DNA of 64,000 nucleotides from Rhodospirillales bacterium. GTDB taxonomy: Bacteria; Pseudomonadota; Alphaproteobacteria; Rhodospirillales; Casp-alpha2. Under the pieces are notes generated by a model. That model searched no databases and was not told where the DNA came from. It saw nothing but the letters and a program-made list of their open reading frames with translations. The stretch covers positions 50,132 to 114,131 of the forward strand of contig JAJFII010000047.1 of assembly GCA_021775095.1 (NCBI GenBank), written 5' to 3'. Positions 41,920 through 50,308 of this stretch are shown here, one piece after another. The first letter of the stretch is position 1; the number at the start of each line of letters is the position of its first letter. Made by a program: the position numbers and the translations under genes.

Positions 41920-42915
41920 ATGGACAGACAATCGGTAACGGCGGAGGACGTGGCACGTCACGTTGGTGTTTCGCGGTCAACCGTTTCGCGGGCTTTCTCG
42001 GCCGACCGACTGGTCAAGAAAGTGACCCGAAAAAAAATACTGAAAGCCGCCGAGGAACTGGGCTATCAGCCCAACGCCCTCGCCCAGGCGCTGATTTCGC
42101 GCCGCAGTCAGATCGTCGGCATCGTCATGGGCGAACTCAACAACCCGTTTCACGCCATCCTGCACGGTGCCCTGACCAGCAGTCTACAGGCCAACGGCTA
42201 CATCCCCATGACCGCCCAACTGGGGCCGGACAAATCAATCACTGACGCCGTCTCCATGTTTCGCCAGTACCAGGTGGGTGCCGTCTTGCTGACCTCCATG
42301 GTGGTTACACAAAGCATGATCGCCGCCTGCCGCAAGGCGGGTTTGCTCGTCGCTCTGCTCAATCGGATTGACGAAGAGGACTTGGCCGCCTCCGTATGTG
42401 CTGATCTTGAACAGGGCGGAATGCTGGCCGCCGAACACATCATCAGCCGCAGCCCTTCGCGAATTGCCATAATTGAGGGGCACGAGAAAAGCTGGACCGC
42501 GAAAGCCAGGTTGGCGGGACATCTTGCCGGCCTTCAGCGCGCAGGGATTACACCGGTATGGGTCTTGCCTGGCGACTACACCTATAAGGCCGGTGCGGTG
42601 GCGGCGGACGTTCTTTTTTCAGATGGACCTCGCCCCGATGCAGTGATCTGCGCCAACGACCTGACGGCCATGGGTCTTATGGATACCGCGCGTTCCAAAT
42701 ACGGGCTGCGAATTCCCAACGATTTTGCCGTCATTGGGTTTGATGATATCCCCATGGCAGAATGGGATTGCTTTGACCTGACCACCGTGCGACTGCCGGT
42801 CAACCGAATGATCGAACGGACGACCGATCTGGTCGACCGCATGATGGCCGAGCCGACGCAGGTCTCCGAAAAAACCTGGGTGCCGTGCCGTCTGGTGATG
42901 CGCGGCACAACATAG
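41920..42915 (+). CDS. LacI-family transcriptional regulator
   Basis: 331 residues. LacI HTH at 7-30 (TAEDVARHVGVSRSTVSRAF) with hinge helix LGYQPNALAQALISRRS, then a periplasmic-binding-protein-like effector domain starting VGIVMGELNNPFHAILHGAL. DVIC-like motif DAVICANDLTAMG and DIPMAEWDCFDLTTVRLP are typical of the sugar-binding half. AAGGAG lies 7 nt before ATG 41920. It is divergent from dctP and probably represses both through the two operators. The inducer is likely a sugar acid or its lactone. Confidence 0.92.
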   Translation: MDRQSVTAEDVARHVGVSRSTVSRAFSADRLVKKVTRKKILKAAEELGYQPNALAQALISRRSQIVGIVMGELNNPFHAILHGALTSSLQANGYIPMTAQLGPDKSITDAVSMFRQYQVGAVLLTSMVVTQSMIAACRKAGLLVALLNRIDEEDLAASVCADLEQGGMLAAEHIISRSPSRIAIIEGHEKSWTAKARLAGHLAGLQRAGITPVWVLPGDYTYKAGAVAADVLFSDGPRPDAVICANDLTAMGLMDTARSKYGLRIPNDFAVIGFDDIPMAEWDCFDLTTVRLPVNRMIERTTDLVDRMMAEPTQVSEKTWVPCRLVMRGTT

Positions 42916-43365
42916 GTTGTTGGTGTCGATCACCTGAACCGCATTGCTGTGTCGGGCACCGCAAGCAATTCCGAGATAATATGGCGTACACTGATGGGGT
43001 AGAACGGTTCGTTCGGTTGGGCGCGGTCGGCAGCGCGATGCCCTCATTGTCACGAAAAAAAAGGACAGGGGCAGGGTGCGTCCTATGATCCCGCAGGGCG
43101 GTCTTCCGAACCCCGGGGCGCGTTGCACGGCGCTTTCCATGCGCCAGCATCGTGGCGCACCGTGCGCCTATCCGAATGACTGCGCAAGACCGTCCCAAGG
43201 ATGCAATTAAGAGGATCCAGACCACGAGCCCGGATATTACCTGAACCTGCGTTACCGCGAGTTTTTTCTCCAATAGCTGTTCGTTGTACCGGTAGGCCGC
43301 CTGCAAGGTTGAAGACATCTGCTATCAAGTGCTGACAGGATCCATTCTGTCTGACACCGCCACTA
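42916..43365. other. Non-coding or decayed region after the LacI gene
   Basis: About 450 bp without a gene I can support. Several open frames exist on the minus strand but carry no recognisable domain, and their codon pattern is irregular. The region adjoins the IS110-type transposase fragment and may be old, degraded mobile-element DNA. Confidence 0.4.
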
Positions 43366-43635
43366 TTTTGCTTGCGCAACCGCTACCTCGGTTTTGCCAC
43401 GATTGACGAATGGTTTCACATAAACAGGCTAGATCTCATGCCCAAACGCCGACAATTGGCGCGCCCAATAGCGGCTCGTGCCACAAGCTTCTATGCCAAC
43501 AAGGCACGGTTCAAGCCTCGTGAAAAACGCAATCATCTGCCGCCGACCCTAAGGTCCTGCGGACGATAAGCTTTTCCTGTTCATCAATTCCTGGACCTGA
43601 AATACGGATTTGGCCAAATCAAGGCCAACATTCAT
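43366..43635 (-). pseudogene. IS110-family transposase fragment (degenerate)
   Basis: Ninety codons in one minus-strand frame reading MNVGLDLAKSVFQV, then CLVGIEACGTSRYWARQLSA and YVKPFVNRGKTEVAVAQAK. These match the N-terminal DEDD domain of IS110 transposases (GLDLAKxxFQV, GxEACGxxxYWAR, YVKPYVKRGKxDAADA). Three stop codons interrupt the reading: TAG at codon 29, TAG at codon 69 and TAG after codon 90. Between codons 15 and 29 the IS110-like sequence (GIDEQEKLIVRRTL) continues only in a shifted frame, so at least two compensating frameshifts occurred. The C-terminal half is missing, so it is inactive. Confidence 0.82.
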
Positions 43636-43825
43636 ATGGGTGGCTCGTCGTTGCCCGGAGTTATTAAAAACAACCGCTATTTTGGCACTTCGACGCGGTG
43701 AGCGGGAGCCACCCGCTCCGTCCGTTTAGCGGACACCGAATAGCAGGTCTATAGATCAAATGTAAGGTCGGGAAGAGCGGACGACCTGGCTAATTACCCA
43801 TAGCGAAACTATCACGGCTCTTTGC

Positions 43826-44833
43826 CTAGGCGGCAGGGGTATCGGCGAAGGACAAGCGTTTTTTACTGTCCTGTAACATGCCGCCAACGCCCAGTTTCAT
43901 GATGTCTGCGGCGGTTATCGGCAGACCGCAGAACAAACGCCTGAGGATCCAGTCAAAACCGTTGAGTTTTGGTGATCGGGCACATCCCGGTGCGCCGATC
44001 ACTGGCACTTTGCCGATCCGGCCGAGCAGCAATAAATTTCCCGGATCCACCGGCATGCCGAAATGGATAATCTCGCCGCCGGCCCGTTTAATGGCCTGCG
44101 GAACCACATCGTGCCGGTCCGAAATCGCCGATGCGCCCATGACGATAATCAATTGATTTTGGCGCCGGAGTAGTTCGTTCAGGCCGTCGGCAAGGTCCCG
44201 GGTGGCATGGGCGCATTGCAGCTCGGAGGTGATGGTGCTGCCGAAGGCGGAGACTTTGCGGTGAAACAGCTTGCTGGTTTTTGTGACCAGTTCGGTTCGG
44301 GTCCCGGCCAACGTGGTTTGGATCAGGCCGACGGATTTAGTCTCATAGGCAACAGTTCTGAGATTTATCTGTTTTGCCTTTTTAAGGGTCGCCCCATAAA
44401 CCGATTGTGAAACAAAATAGGGCATGATCTTGAGCGTCGCCATCAGGGTGCCGATTTCGACCGGTGAATGGTTGGCCAGGGTCGCCAGGGTAACGGATTC
44501 GTCGACCCCGTTCAACGCGTCAATGGCGGCCGGCTGCAACAACAAAATCCCCCGGACCGTTGCATAAAGATTTACCCGCCCGGTCGTCGCCGCACCGGCC
44601 CGGACGTGATCGAGGGTAAAGGCACGGGTCAGGTGATGGGCCGTCGTATCTTCATCCACGTCGCCGGCTTGCGGTTTGGCCACGGTAAGGGTTTGAATGC
44701 CGGCGGCGGCAAAGAGTTCAAGGTCGTCCGCTGTCAGCAACCGGCCCTTGCGTATCCGTGTTTTGCCAATCATCAGGGAATGGGCAAGTACACAATTTTC
44801 AGCTTCCGCAGTGGCAAGCGGTCCAAACTTCAT
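43826..44833 (-). CDS. Molybdopterin-binding domain protein (MoaB/MoeA-like)
   Basis: 335 residues. The N-terminal part (AENCVLAHSLMIGKTRIRKG and GRLLTADDLELFAAAGI) resembles the MoeA-type domain. The C-terminal half has a MoCF-biosynthesis (MPT-binding) fold: LIIVMGASAISDRHDVVPQAI, GMPVDPGNLLLLGRIGKVPV and GAPGCARSPKLNGFDWILR, which are the usual phosphate/MPT loops. Such proteins occur beside MobA-like cytidylyltransferases and xanthine dehydrogenase accessory genes, neither of which is here. ATG 44833 with AAGGG is chosen over a longer frame. It is divergent from the TPR-MEMO-AMMECR1 gene. Confidence 0.8.
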   Translation of the reverse strand: MKFGPLATAEAENCVLAHSLMIGKTRIRKGRLLTADDLELFAAAGIQTLTVAKPQAGDVDEDTTAHHLTRAFTLDHVRAGAATTGRVNLYATVRGILLLQPAAIDALNGVDESVTLATLANHSPVEIGTLMATLKIMPYFVSQSVYGATLKKAKQINLRTVAYETKSVGLIQTTLAGTRTELVTKTSKLFHRKVSAFGSTITSELQCAHATRDLADGLNELLRRQNQLIIVMGASAISDRHDVVPQAIKRAGGEIIHFGMPVDPGNLLLLGRIGKVPVIGAPGCARSPKLNGFDWILRRLFCGLPITAADIMKLGVGGMLQDSKKRLSFADTPAA

Positions 44834-45047
44834 TTGATTTCCCTTATGTGGCCTGGAAACAAGCGACCCGTTACCAGGTGTTGTCCACTTATAACCCAAT
44901 TGCCGGGCGTGATAAAAGCGCCAGTTGCCTTGCACCGTTAACTGGTCATTGGCTGGCAAGCGCGTGCTGAAAACAGATATGTGACCCCGGCCGCGGTCGA
45001 TTAAAGCCAACCGTCTCGCGCGGCGCGATGGTCATCGGAAATATCGT

Positions 45048-45081
45048 TGGGTCATTGCCCATAGTTTGGTATGATGACCCA
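45048..45081. promoter_or_regulatory. Inverted repeat upstream of the TPR-MEMO-AMMECR1 gene
   Basis: Perfect 8-bp arms TGGGTCAT (45048-45055) and ATGACCCA (45074-45081) with an 18-nt spacer, inside the 403-bp gap between two divergent genes. The rest of the gap shows nothing else I can name. Likely an operator or an early-transcript hairpin; there is no matching second copy in the window. Confidence 0.4.
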
Positions 45082-45236
45082 TTGATCCTCTTTTTAACGG
45101 CCACGAATAGGCACGGGGTGCCGCCCGTCGGAATGTCCAGATATACGATGATTTTAAAACGTCATTTAACAACCATAAAACGACCGATCGAGATGACGAC
45201 GCGCGACCTCCATTGGTGCCAATCAGGGCAGGACCT

Positions 45237-47150
45237 ATGAACCCAACGCAAGCGCCGTCCGCGCCGCAAACCCTGTCCCTTGAGCAAGCCATCGCACTTG
45301 GCATCGAACACCAAAAGGCTGGTCGTTTGCCACAGGCCGAAGACCTTTACAGCAAAATTTTAAAGGTCGATCCCAACTACTATGCGGCCCTCCATCTGCT
45401 CGGCGTGGTTGCCCATCAGGTTGGTAAAAATGAGATTGCCGTCGAATTGATCGAAAAGGCCCTGGCGATCCAACCCCGGTTCGCCGAAGCCTGTAATAAT
45501 TTGGGCCTCGCCCTGCAGGGGTTGGGTCGAGGCGACGAGGCGGTTGCCAGTTTCCGCAAGGCCCTGGCCTTAAAACCGGACTATCAGACGGCGCAGATGA
45601 ATCTGGATAAGGCCGTCGCCAATCCGCCGCCGTTGGTAGCCACCGCCCGGGTCAGAAATGCCGCCGTCGCCGGTCACTTTTATTCGGGTGATGCGGCAGA
45701 ACTCCGAGCCGACGTCGAGCGGATGCTTGCGCAGGCTGCAAACGCCAATGATAAAAGATCGGCGATGCAAACACCAAAAGCCCTTATTGCACCGCATGCG
45801 GGTTATATTTATTCAGGTGCCAATGCGGCCAGAGCCTATGCCCTGCTGCAGCCCATGGCGGCGGTGATCAAACGGGTGATCTTGTTGGGGCCGTGCCATA
45901 CGGCACCTCTTAAAGGCATGGCGCTCAGTGGTGCCGACAGGTTTCGCACACCGCTTGGCGATGTCCCCGTCGATAAGGCCGCCGCCGCCCGGGTCGCCGG
46001 TCTCGCCGGCGTTGGCGTGGTCGACACGGTGCATGAAAAAGAACACAGTCTGGAGGTTCATCTGCCGTTCCTGCAAGTGGTCTTGGACGACTTTTCCGTG
46101 CTTCCCCTGGTGGTCGGAGATACCACCACCAGCGACGTCGCCGATGTCATTGATGCCGTCTGGGGTGGGCCGGAAACACTGATCGTCATTTCCACGGATC
46201 TCAGTCATTATCTGGACTACGAGACGGCGCGCCAGCGCGACGCGGCGACCTGTCGGGCGATCGAACGCCTGGACAGCCAAGCCATTTCATCGGGCGATGC
46301 CTGTGGGCGGTTCCCGGTTGGCGGTTTTCTGGACCTCGCCAAACGCCGCCATATGACCATACAAACTTTGCATATCTGCAATTCCGGCGACACCGCCGGC
46401 ACGAAAGATCGTGTGGTCGGTTATGGGGCCTGGATGTGCCTGGAAAAAACCGCCGAACCCCCGCCGCAAGGGCCATCCGATACCCATTCGCCGGCAGGCG
46501 AACCGGCCCGTGGCGAGACCTTCACCAGTGTCACCCGGGCCCTGCTCGACGTCTATGGTTGGACACTTCTTAAAATAGCCGCCAGGTCCATTGAATATGG
46601 CCTGAATAACCAGTGTCCGTTGCCGACCACCGTGCGCGGATACCCGGATCTGTTGACGGCAACCGGTGCCTGTTTTGTCACCCTCAATCGGGGTGGCCGG
46701 CTCAGGGGCTGCATCGGCAGCCCGGAGGCCCATCGGCCCCTGGTTTTGGACGTCGCCGAAAATGCTTTTAAATCGGCCTTCAAAGATACCCGGTTCCGGC
46801 CCCTGGCGGCGACGGAAATGCCGGGGCTAGCGCTTTCGATTTCGGTTCTGGGCCGGCAAGGCAAAATAACCTTTACCGATGAAGCGGACTTTCTTGCCAG
46901 CCTCCGGCCCGGAATCGACGGGTTGGTGATCGAAGATAACAATCGCCGGGCCCTGTTCCTGCCCATGGTCTGGGCGCAAATCGCGGATCGGAAAAGCTTC
47001 GTCGAACATCTTAAAGTCAAAGCCGGATTGCCCGCCGACCATTGGTCGCCGACCTTCAAAGCCTGGCGGTTCGATGCCGAAGAGTTGGCGGTCGCCGATC
47101 TTGAGGATCCCAACTCCATTTGGGACCATGCGGCGATTTCAAACCCGTGA
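45237..47150 (+). CDS. TPR - MEMO - AMMECR1 fusion protein (AmmeMemoRadiSam A and B in one chain)
   Basis: 637-residue three-part protein. Residues 16-125 hold three tetratricopeptide repeats (LGIEHQKAGRLPQAEDLYSK; LLGVVAHQVGKNEIAVELIE; NLGLALQGLGRGDEAVASF). Residues 140-403 are a MEMO domain with LIAPHAGYIYSG, LLGPCHTAPLKG, KEHSLEVHLPFLQ and ISTDLSHYLDYE, carrying His187, His221 and His270 as candidate metal ligands. Residues 429-622 are an AMMECR1 domain with TVRGYPDLL and LRGCIGSPE. These two domains are normally separate proteins of the AmmeMemoRadiSam system, whose third member is a radical SAM protein not present in this window. ATG 45237 has AGGA nearby. Role unknown; the TPRs suggest a scaffold. 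Confidence 0.88.
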   Translation: MNPTQAPSAPQTLSLEQAIALGIEHQKAGRLPQAEDLYSKILKVDPNYYAALHLLGVVAHQVGKNEIAVELIEKALAIQPRFAEACNNLGLALQGLGRGDEAVASFRKALALKPDYQTAQMNLDKAVANPPPLVATARVRNAAVAGHFYSGDAAELRADVERMLAQAANANDKRSAMQTPKALIAPHAGYIYSGANAARAYALLQPMAAVIKRVILLGPCHTAPLKGMALSGADRFRTPLGDVPVDKAAAARVAGLAGVGVVDTVHEKEHSLEVHLPFLQVVLDDFSVLPLVVGDTTTSDVADVIDAVWGGPETLIVISTDLSHYLDYETARQRDAATCRAIERLDSQAISSGDACGRFPVGGFLDLAKRRHMTIQTLHICNSGDTAGTKDRVVGYGAWMCLEKTAEPPPQGPSDTHSPAGEPARGETFTSVTRALLDVYGWTLLKIAARSIEYGLNNQCPLPTTVRGYPDLLTATGACFVTLNRGGRLRGCIGSPEAHRPLVLDVAENAFKSAFKDTRFRPLAATEMPGLALSISVLGRQGKITFTDEADFLASLRPGIDGLVIEDNNRRALFLPMVWAQIADRKSFVEHLKVKAGLPADHWSPTFKAWRFDAEELAVADLEDPNSIWDHAAISNP

Positions 47151-47440
47151 TCCGGACCGTGACCTGCTGGTGATCGTGTTAACCGGTTCCGATGAACAAA
47201 TCGTTACGGGAAAACCCACGGTACTGAATTGTAACGCATTAATCGAAAACCCGTTCCAGACCAAAAACACCGGGAAGAACGTAAGTTTCGTGTGTGCCCG
47301 GAAAAGTCAAACTTGAGGGATCCGGATTTTTATCAGGCCGTAAAATTTCCGGATATTGTCGTTATACCAGGCGTAATTCCCATAAAAGAGGTTGATCGGG
47401 AATTGTTGTCGCCCCATTTGCGCCGGTTTTACGCGGGCCA

Positions 47441-47575
47441 TCAGTTGCCCCGCCACCAGCCGAAGAGGCGCGGCAACCAACGGTTGCGTTTCTGGCCCTT
47501 CGGATGGGGCTTTAAGGCGACAATCGGCTCGCCCCAGCGGTCACGAATTATACGCCGTCCAGTTCGCGGATCCAT
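47441..47575 (-). CDS. Candidate small basic protein, 44 aa
   Basis: Short frame of 44 codons beginning MDPRTGRRIIRDRWGEPIVA and ending RLFGWWRGN, basic and Trp-rich. GGAGG lies 10 nt before the ATG. It is divergent from the LysR gene and lies alone in the 558-bp gap between the MEMO fusion and that gene. No known family recognised. Basic, Trp-rich tails are typical of membrane- or nucleic-acid-binding small proteins, but that is inference. The remainder of the gap (47151-47440) holds nothing I can name. Confidence 0.38.
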   Translation of the reverse strand: MDPRTGRRIIRDRWGEPIVALKPHPKGQKRNRWLPRLFGWWRGN

Positions 47576-47674
47576 ATCGGGTTAACCTCCATAACATGGA
47601 TAAATATTGTGAATTATGTTCATGTACGTAGACGTAAAATAATAATTAATACATAGTATTTCAAAGGAATTGTC

Positions 47675-47691
47675 CTCATGCATATCATGAG
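47675..47691. promoter_or_regulatory. Dyad upstream of LysR gene
   Basis: CTCATG (47675-47680) and CATGAG (47686-47691) with a 5-nt spacer, 17 bp before the LysR ATG. An overlapping dyad, CATGA / TCATG (47686-47703), shares one arm. Probable autoregulatory LysR site. Confidence 0.45.
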
Positions 47692-47708
47692 TTAATATTC
47701 ATGTAATT

Positions 47709-48659
47709 ATGGCTGATCATCTACCGCCACTTGCCGCCCTTCGCGCCCTAGAAGCCGCCGCCCGCCACGGCAGTTTCACCCGTGCTGCGGCCGAGTTGAA
47801 TGTCACACAAAGCGCCATCAGCCATCAGATTAGACATCTGGAATCGCTCTGGGGTCTGGCGCTTTTTGGGCGCAGTGGCCGACCACTAACCCTGACAGCC
47901 AATGGCGCAGCCCTGGCACCGGTTGCCCGCGACTTTTTCGCCCGCCTGTCGATGACCCTGGAAAGTTTGCGCGACGACGACGTCTCGGGCCCCCTTAAAA
48001 TCAGCACCACCGAATCCTTTGCCTTGACCTGGCTGGTGCCACGGCTCAGTGATTTTAACCAACGCCATCCGGAAATCGATGTCTGGATCTCAACAACCGA
48101 CCACAGGGTCGATTTTGCGATCAACGATGTGGACCTGGCGATCCGGGTTGGCGACGGTGTTTATCCCGGGCTGCACAGCAGCCTTTTGCTGCGCGAGTAT
48201 GTGTTTCCGGTGTGCAGCACACAGTTGGTCGAACGCCTGGGGAAACCACAAACCCCGGCCGACCTGGAACGCTACCCGTTGTTGTTACGCAACGACGATA
48301 ATAGGACCACAAACTGGGATCGTTGGCTGGTCGCCGCCGGGGTGCCGGACCTGCCGCTCCATCACGGTCCGCGTTTTGCCAATTCAAATATGGCTTTACA
48401 GGCGGCAATCGCCGGCCAGGGCGTTGCGCTCGTGCGCAGTGCCCATGTGGACGGCAACCTGAGCGCGGCCGGCCTGGTCCGCCTGTTCGATATCCATTGC
48501 CTGGCCGATCTGGCCTATTATCTGGTTCATCCGGAAGGCGCGCAGACGACGGCGCGTATTGCTGCCTTCAGTGCCTGGATCCAAGCCGAAACGGCTCAGT
48601 CACAGCAGCGCTATGATCGGGAAGTGGCACCCCTGACCGGCGCGGGAAATAATCCCTGA
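47709..48659 (+). CDS. LysR-family regulator, GcvA-like (2)
   Basis: 316 residues. HTH LPPLAALRALEAAARHGSFT and ELNVTQSAISHQIRHLES; effector domain with STTESFALTWLVPRLSDF, DLAIRVGDGVYPGLHSSLLL and AIAGQGVALVRSAHVDGNL. It is closely related in layout to the GcvA-like regulator at 8402-9289. A Gln/Ser-rich tail ends the protein. Its dyad-rich promoter suggests autoregulation. The target is not adjacent on the same strand; the divergent 44-codon frame is one possibility. Confidence 0.88.
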   Translation: MADHLPPLAALRALEAAARHGSFTRAAAELNVTQSAISHQIRHLESLWGLALFGRSGRPLTLTANGAALAPVARDFFARLSMTLESLRDDDVSGPLKISTTESFALTWLVPRLSDFNQRHPEIDVWISTTDHRVDFAINDVDLAIRVGDGVYPGLHSSLLLREYVFPVCSTQLVERLGKPQTPADLERYPLLLRNDDNRTTNWDRWLVAAGVPDLPLHHGPRFANSNMALQAAIAGQGVALVRSAHVDGNLSAAGLVRLFDIHCLADLAYYLVHPEGAQTTARIAAFSAWIQAETAQSQQRYDREVAPLTGAGNNP

Positions 48660-48748
48660 TTCCACCCAGACCCGTTTGAACCGGCTCGATCCGTCGACCC
48701 ACGGTTTAGAGTTCATCTCAGTTTCCAGCTGGCAGCCATCGTAATTGA

Positions 48749-49378
48749 TCACAATACCACAGGCCCGCGGTCGGCCCGCAGTTCAGCCAACGCCTGCCGG
48801 ACAATGGATTGCGCCGCCCACAGGGATAACAAAGCGATCCCCGCACCAACTATCAGGTCCGGCCAGGGGCTTTGGCTGACCCAGACACCGGCACCGGCCG
48901 CAACGACGGCGACATTGGCAATGGCGTCATTGCGCGAGCACAGCCAAACCGAGCGCATGTTGGCATCGCCGGCGCGATATTTATATAACAAATAGGCGCA
49001 AAACACATTGGCTGCCAAGGCCAACAGGCCAATCGCCCCCATGACCTCGGCGACCGGTGGGTCGGCTTCGAAATACCGTTGAACCGTTGTTGCCAGCACC
49101 CAGGTTCCAAAAACCCCGAGGGAAATCCCCTTTGCCATACCGGCCATTGACCGCCGGCGGGAGCTCATACCAAGGACAATCAGGGTTACCGCGTAGGTCG
49201 CCGTATCGCCAAAAAAATCGACGGCATCGGCCTGCAGAGAGACCGAGCGGGCCTGCCAGCCGGCAATCAGTTCAACCCCGAACATCGCCCCATTGATTAC
49301 CAGGGCGACCCACAGCACCTTGCGGTAGGATCCGCGCGGCGCTGTCGTCGGTGCGTGATGAGCGCAGGTCACGGACAT
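48749..49378 (-). CDS. CDF-like cation transporter, truncated type
   Basis: 209 residues with five or six membrane helices. It resembles cation diffusion facilitators: ADAVDFFGDTATYAVTLI stands in the helix-2 metal motif position and SRNDAIANVAVVAAGAGVW in helix 5. The C-terminal cytoplasmic metal-sensing domain of classical CDFs is absent. The helix-5 motif has Asn/Asp rather than the usual His/Asp, so metal choice may differ from Zn. It overlaps the ArsR gene by one base (TGATG), so the two are co-translated as a metal-responsive pair. The exported ion is unknown. Confidence 0.78.
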   Translation of the reverse strand: MSVTCAHHAPTTAPRGSYRKVLWVALVINGAMFGVELIAGWQARSVSLQADAVDFFGDTATYAVTLIVLGMSSRRRSMAGMAKGISLGVFGTWVLATTVQRYFEADPPVAEVMGAIGLLALAANVFCAYLLYKYRAGDANMRSVWLCSRNDAIANVAVVAAGAGVWVSQSPWPDLIVGAGIALLSLWAAQSIVRQALAELRADRGPVVL

Positions 49379-49695
49379 CAGACATTAACCTCTTTGCAAT
49401 CGGGTTCGTTCAGGTGGTCGATCATGTCGCCCAGGACGTGGCGAATATGGTGATCGGCTGCGACATAAAAAACCTGCCGGCCACGCCGTTCCGAACGCAC
49501 CAGTCTGGCGGCTTTCAACAGACGTAAATGGTGGCTGACCAGGGACGGTGACGCATTGGCGATTCGGGCAATATCGCCGGCACTGCGCATTTCATCGAGG
49601 CAGGAATAGACGATTTTGAGGCGGGTTGGGTCGCCCAACAAATGAAACATGTCGGCAACGGCGGAAATTTGCTGGCCGTCCATTGGTTTATCCAT
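49378..49695 (-). CDS. ArsR/SmtB-family metalloregulator
   Basis: 105-residue winged-HTH repressor. Core HTH includes MFHLLGDPTRLKIVYSCLDE and NASPSLVSHHLRLLKAARLV, with wing SERRGRQVFYVA. The C-terminal ADHHIRHVLGDMIDHLNE carries His/Asp residues able to form an alpha-5 metal site like CzrA/SmtB. ATG 49695 is the likely start; one at 49683 is possible. It precedes the CDF-like exporter with overlapping stop and start codons. An AT-rich imperfect dyad around 49705-49745 is the likely operator. Confidence 0.88.
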   Translation of the reverse strand: MDKPMDGQQISAVADMFHLLGDPTRLKIVYSCLDEMRSAGDIARIANASPSLVSHHLRLLKAARLVRSERRGRQVFYVAADHHIRHVLGDMIDHLNEPDCKEVNV

Positions 49696-49744
49696 GAGCC
49701 AATGGTACAATATTTAAACAGTTATTCAAGTATTCGTTTTAATA

Positions 49745-50224
49745 TTACCCGACCAGTTCTTTCACATAGATCTCGATCGGGCCGCGCAGGGACTCGGCTT
49801 CGTCGAGCCGGGTCCAGCCGCTGTCCCGCATGGCACTGGTAACCCCACGCGACCCCACATAAATCCGCTGATAGCCCAACCGGAGGGCGTTTTTTTCAAT
49901 TTCCGCCACCAGGGCGGCACTCACCCCATGACCGCGGTGACGTTCAACCACAAACATTGCCGCTAGCCAGGGGCTCAGGTGTCGGTGGGTTTCAATGGAC
50001 CGGGCTTTGAGGGCCGCCGTCCCCATGATCTCGCCGTCGCCGTCAATGGCGACCAGGGCCAGGGGAATTGCATCGCGGTTGCAACAATCGTTCAAATCCG
50101 TTTCCGCGTCGCCAGGACCCTGGCGCCCGTAATAGGGTTCCCATTCCTCGATAAACAGCGGTGCCAAAGGCACCACCAGCTCCCGGGCATCGGCCAAATA
50201 AATGATTTTAAAATCCTCAGGCAT
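49745..50224 (-). CDS. GNAT-family N-acetyltransferase
   Basis: 159-residue acetyltransferase of the GNAT fold. Motif A is AAMFVVERHRGHGVSAALVA (about 94-113) with the acetyl-CoA R/Q-x-x-G-x-G pattern as RHRGHG. N-terminal DAREL, LFIEEWEPYYGRQGP and the C-terminal YQRIYVGSRGV fit. Acceptor unknown. It stands alone between the ArsR/CDF pair and the MFS gene. A weak GGGAG lies 11 nt before ATG. Confidence 0.82.
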   Translation of the reverse strand: MPEDFKIIYLADARELVVPLAPLFIEEWEPYYGRQGPGDAETDLNDCCNRDAIPLALVAIDGDGEIMGTAALKARSIETHRHLSPWLAAMFVVERHRGHGVSAALVAEIEKNALRLGYQRIYVGSRGVTSAMRDSGWTRLDEAESLRGPIEIYVKELVG

Positions 50225-50308
50225 TTATTGTGTGTCTCCCAAATCGCGCAACCCGGAATTCTAACCGTGTTTTTCACAAAAGCGCTAGTGGTTAATGATC
50301 AGGCGGAC

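Noticed and set aside
42916..43365. A gene on the minus strand after the LacI gene
   Set aside because: Open frames overlap each other, show no domain and fit decayed DNA next to the transposase relic.
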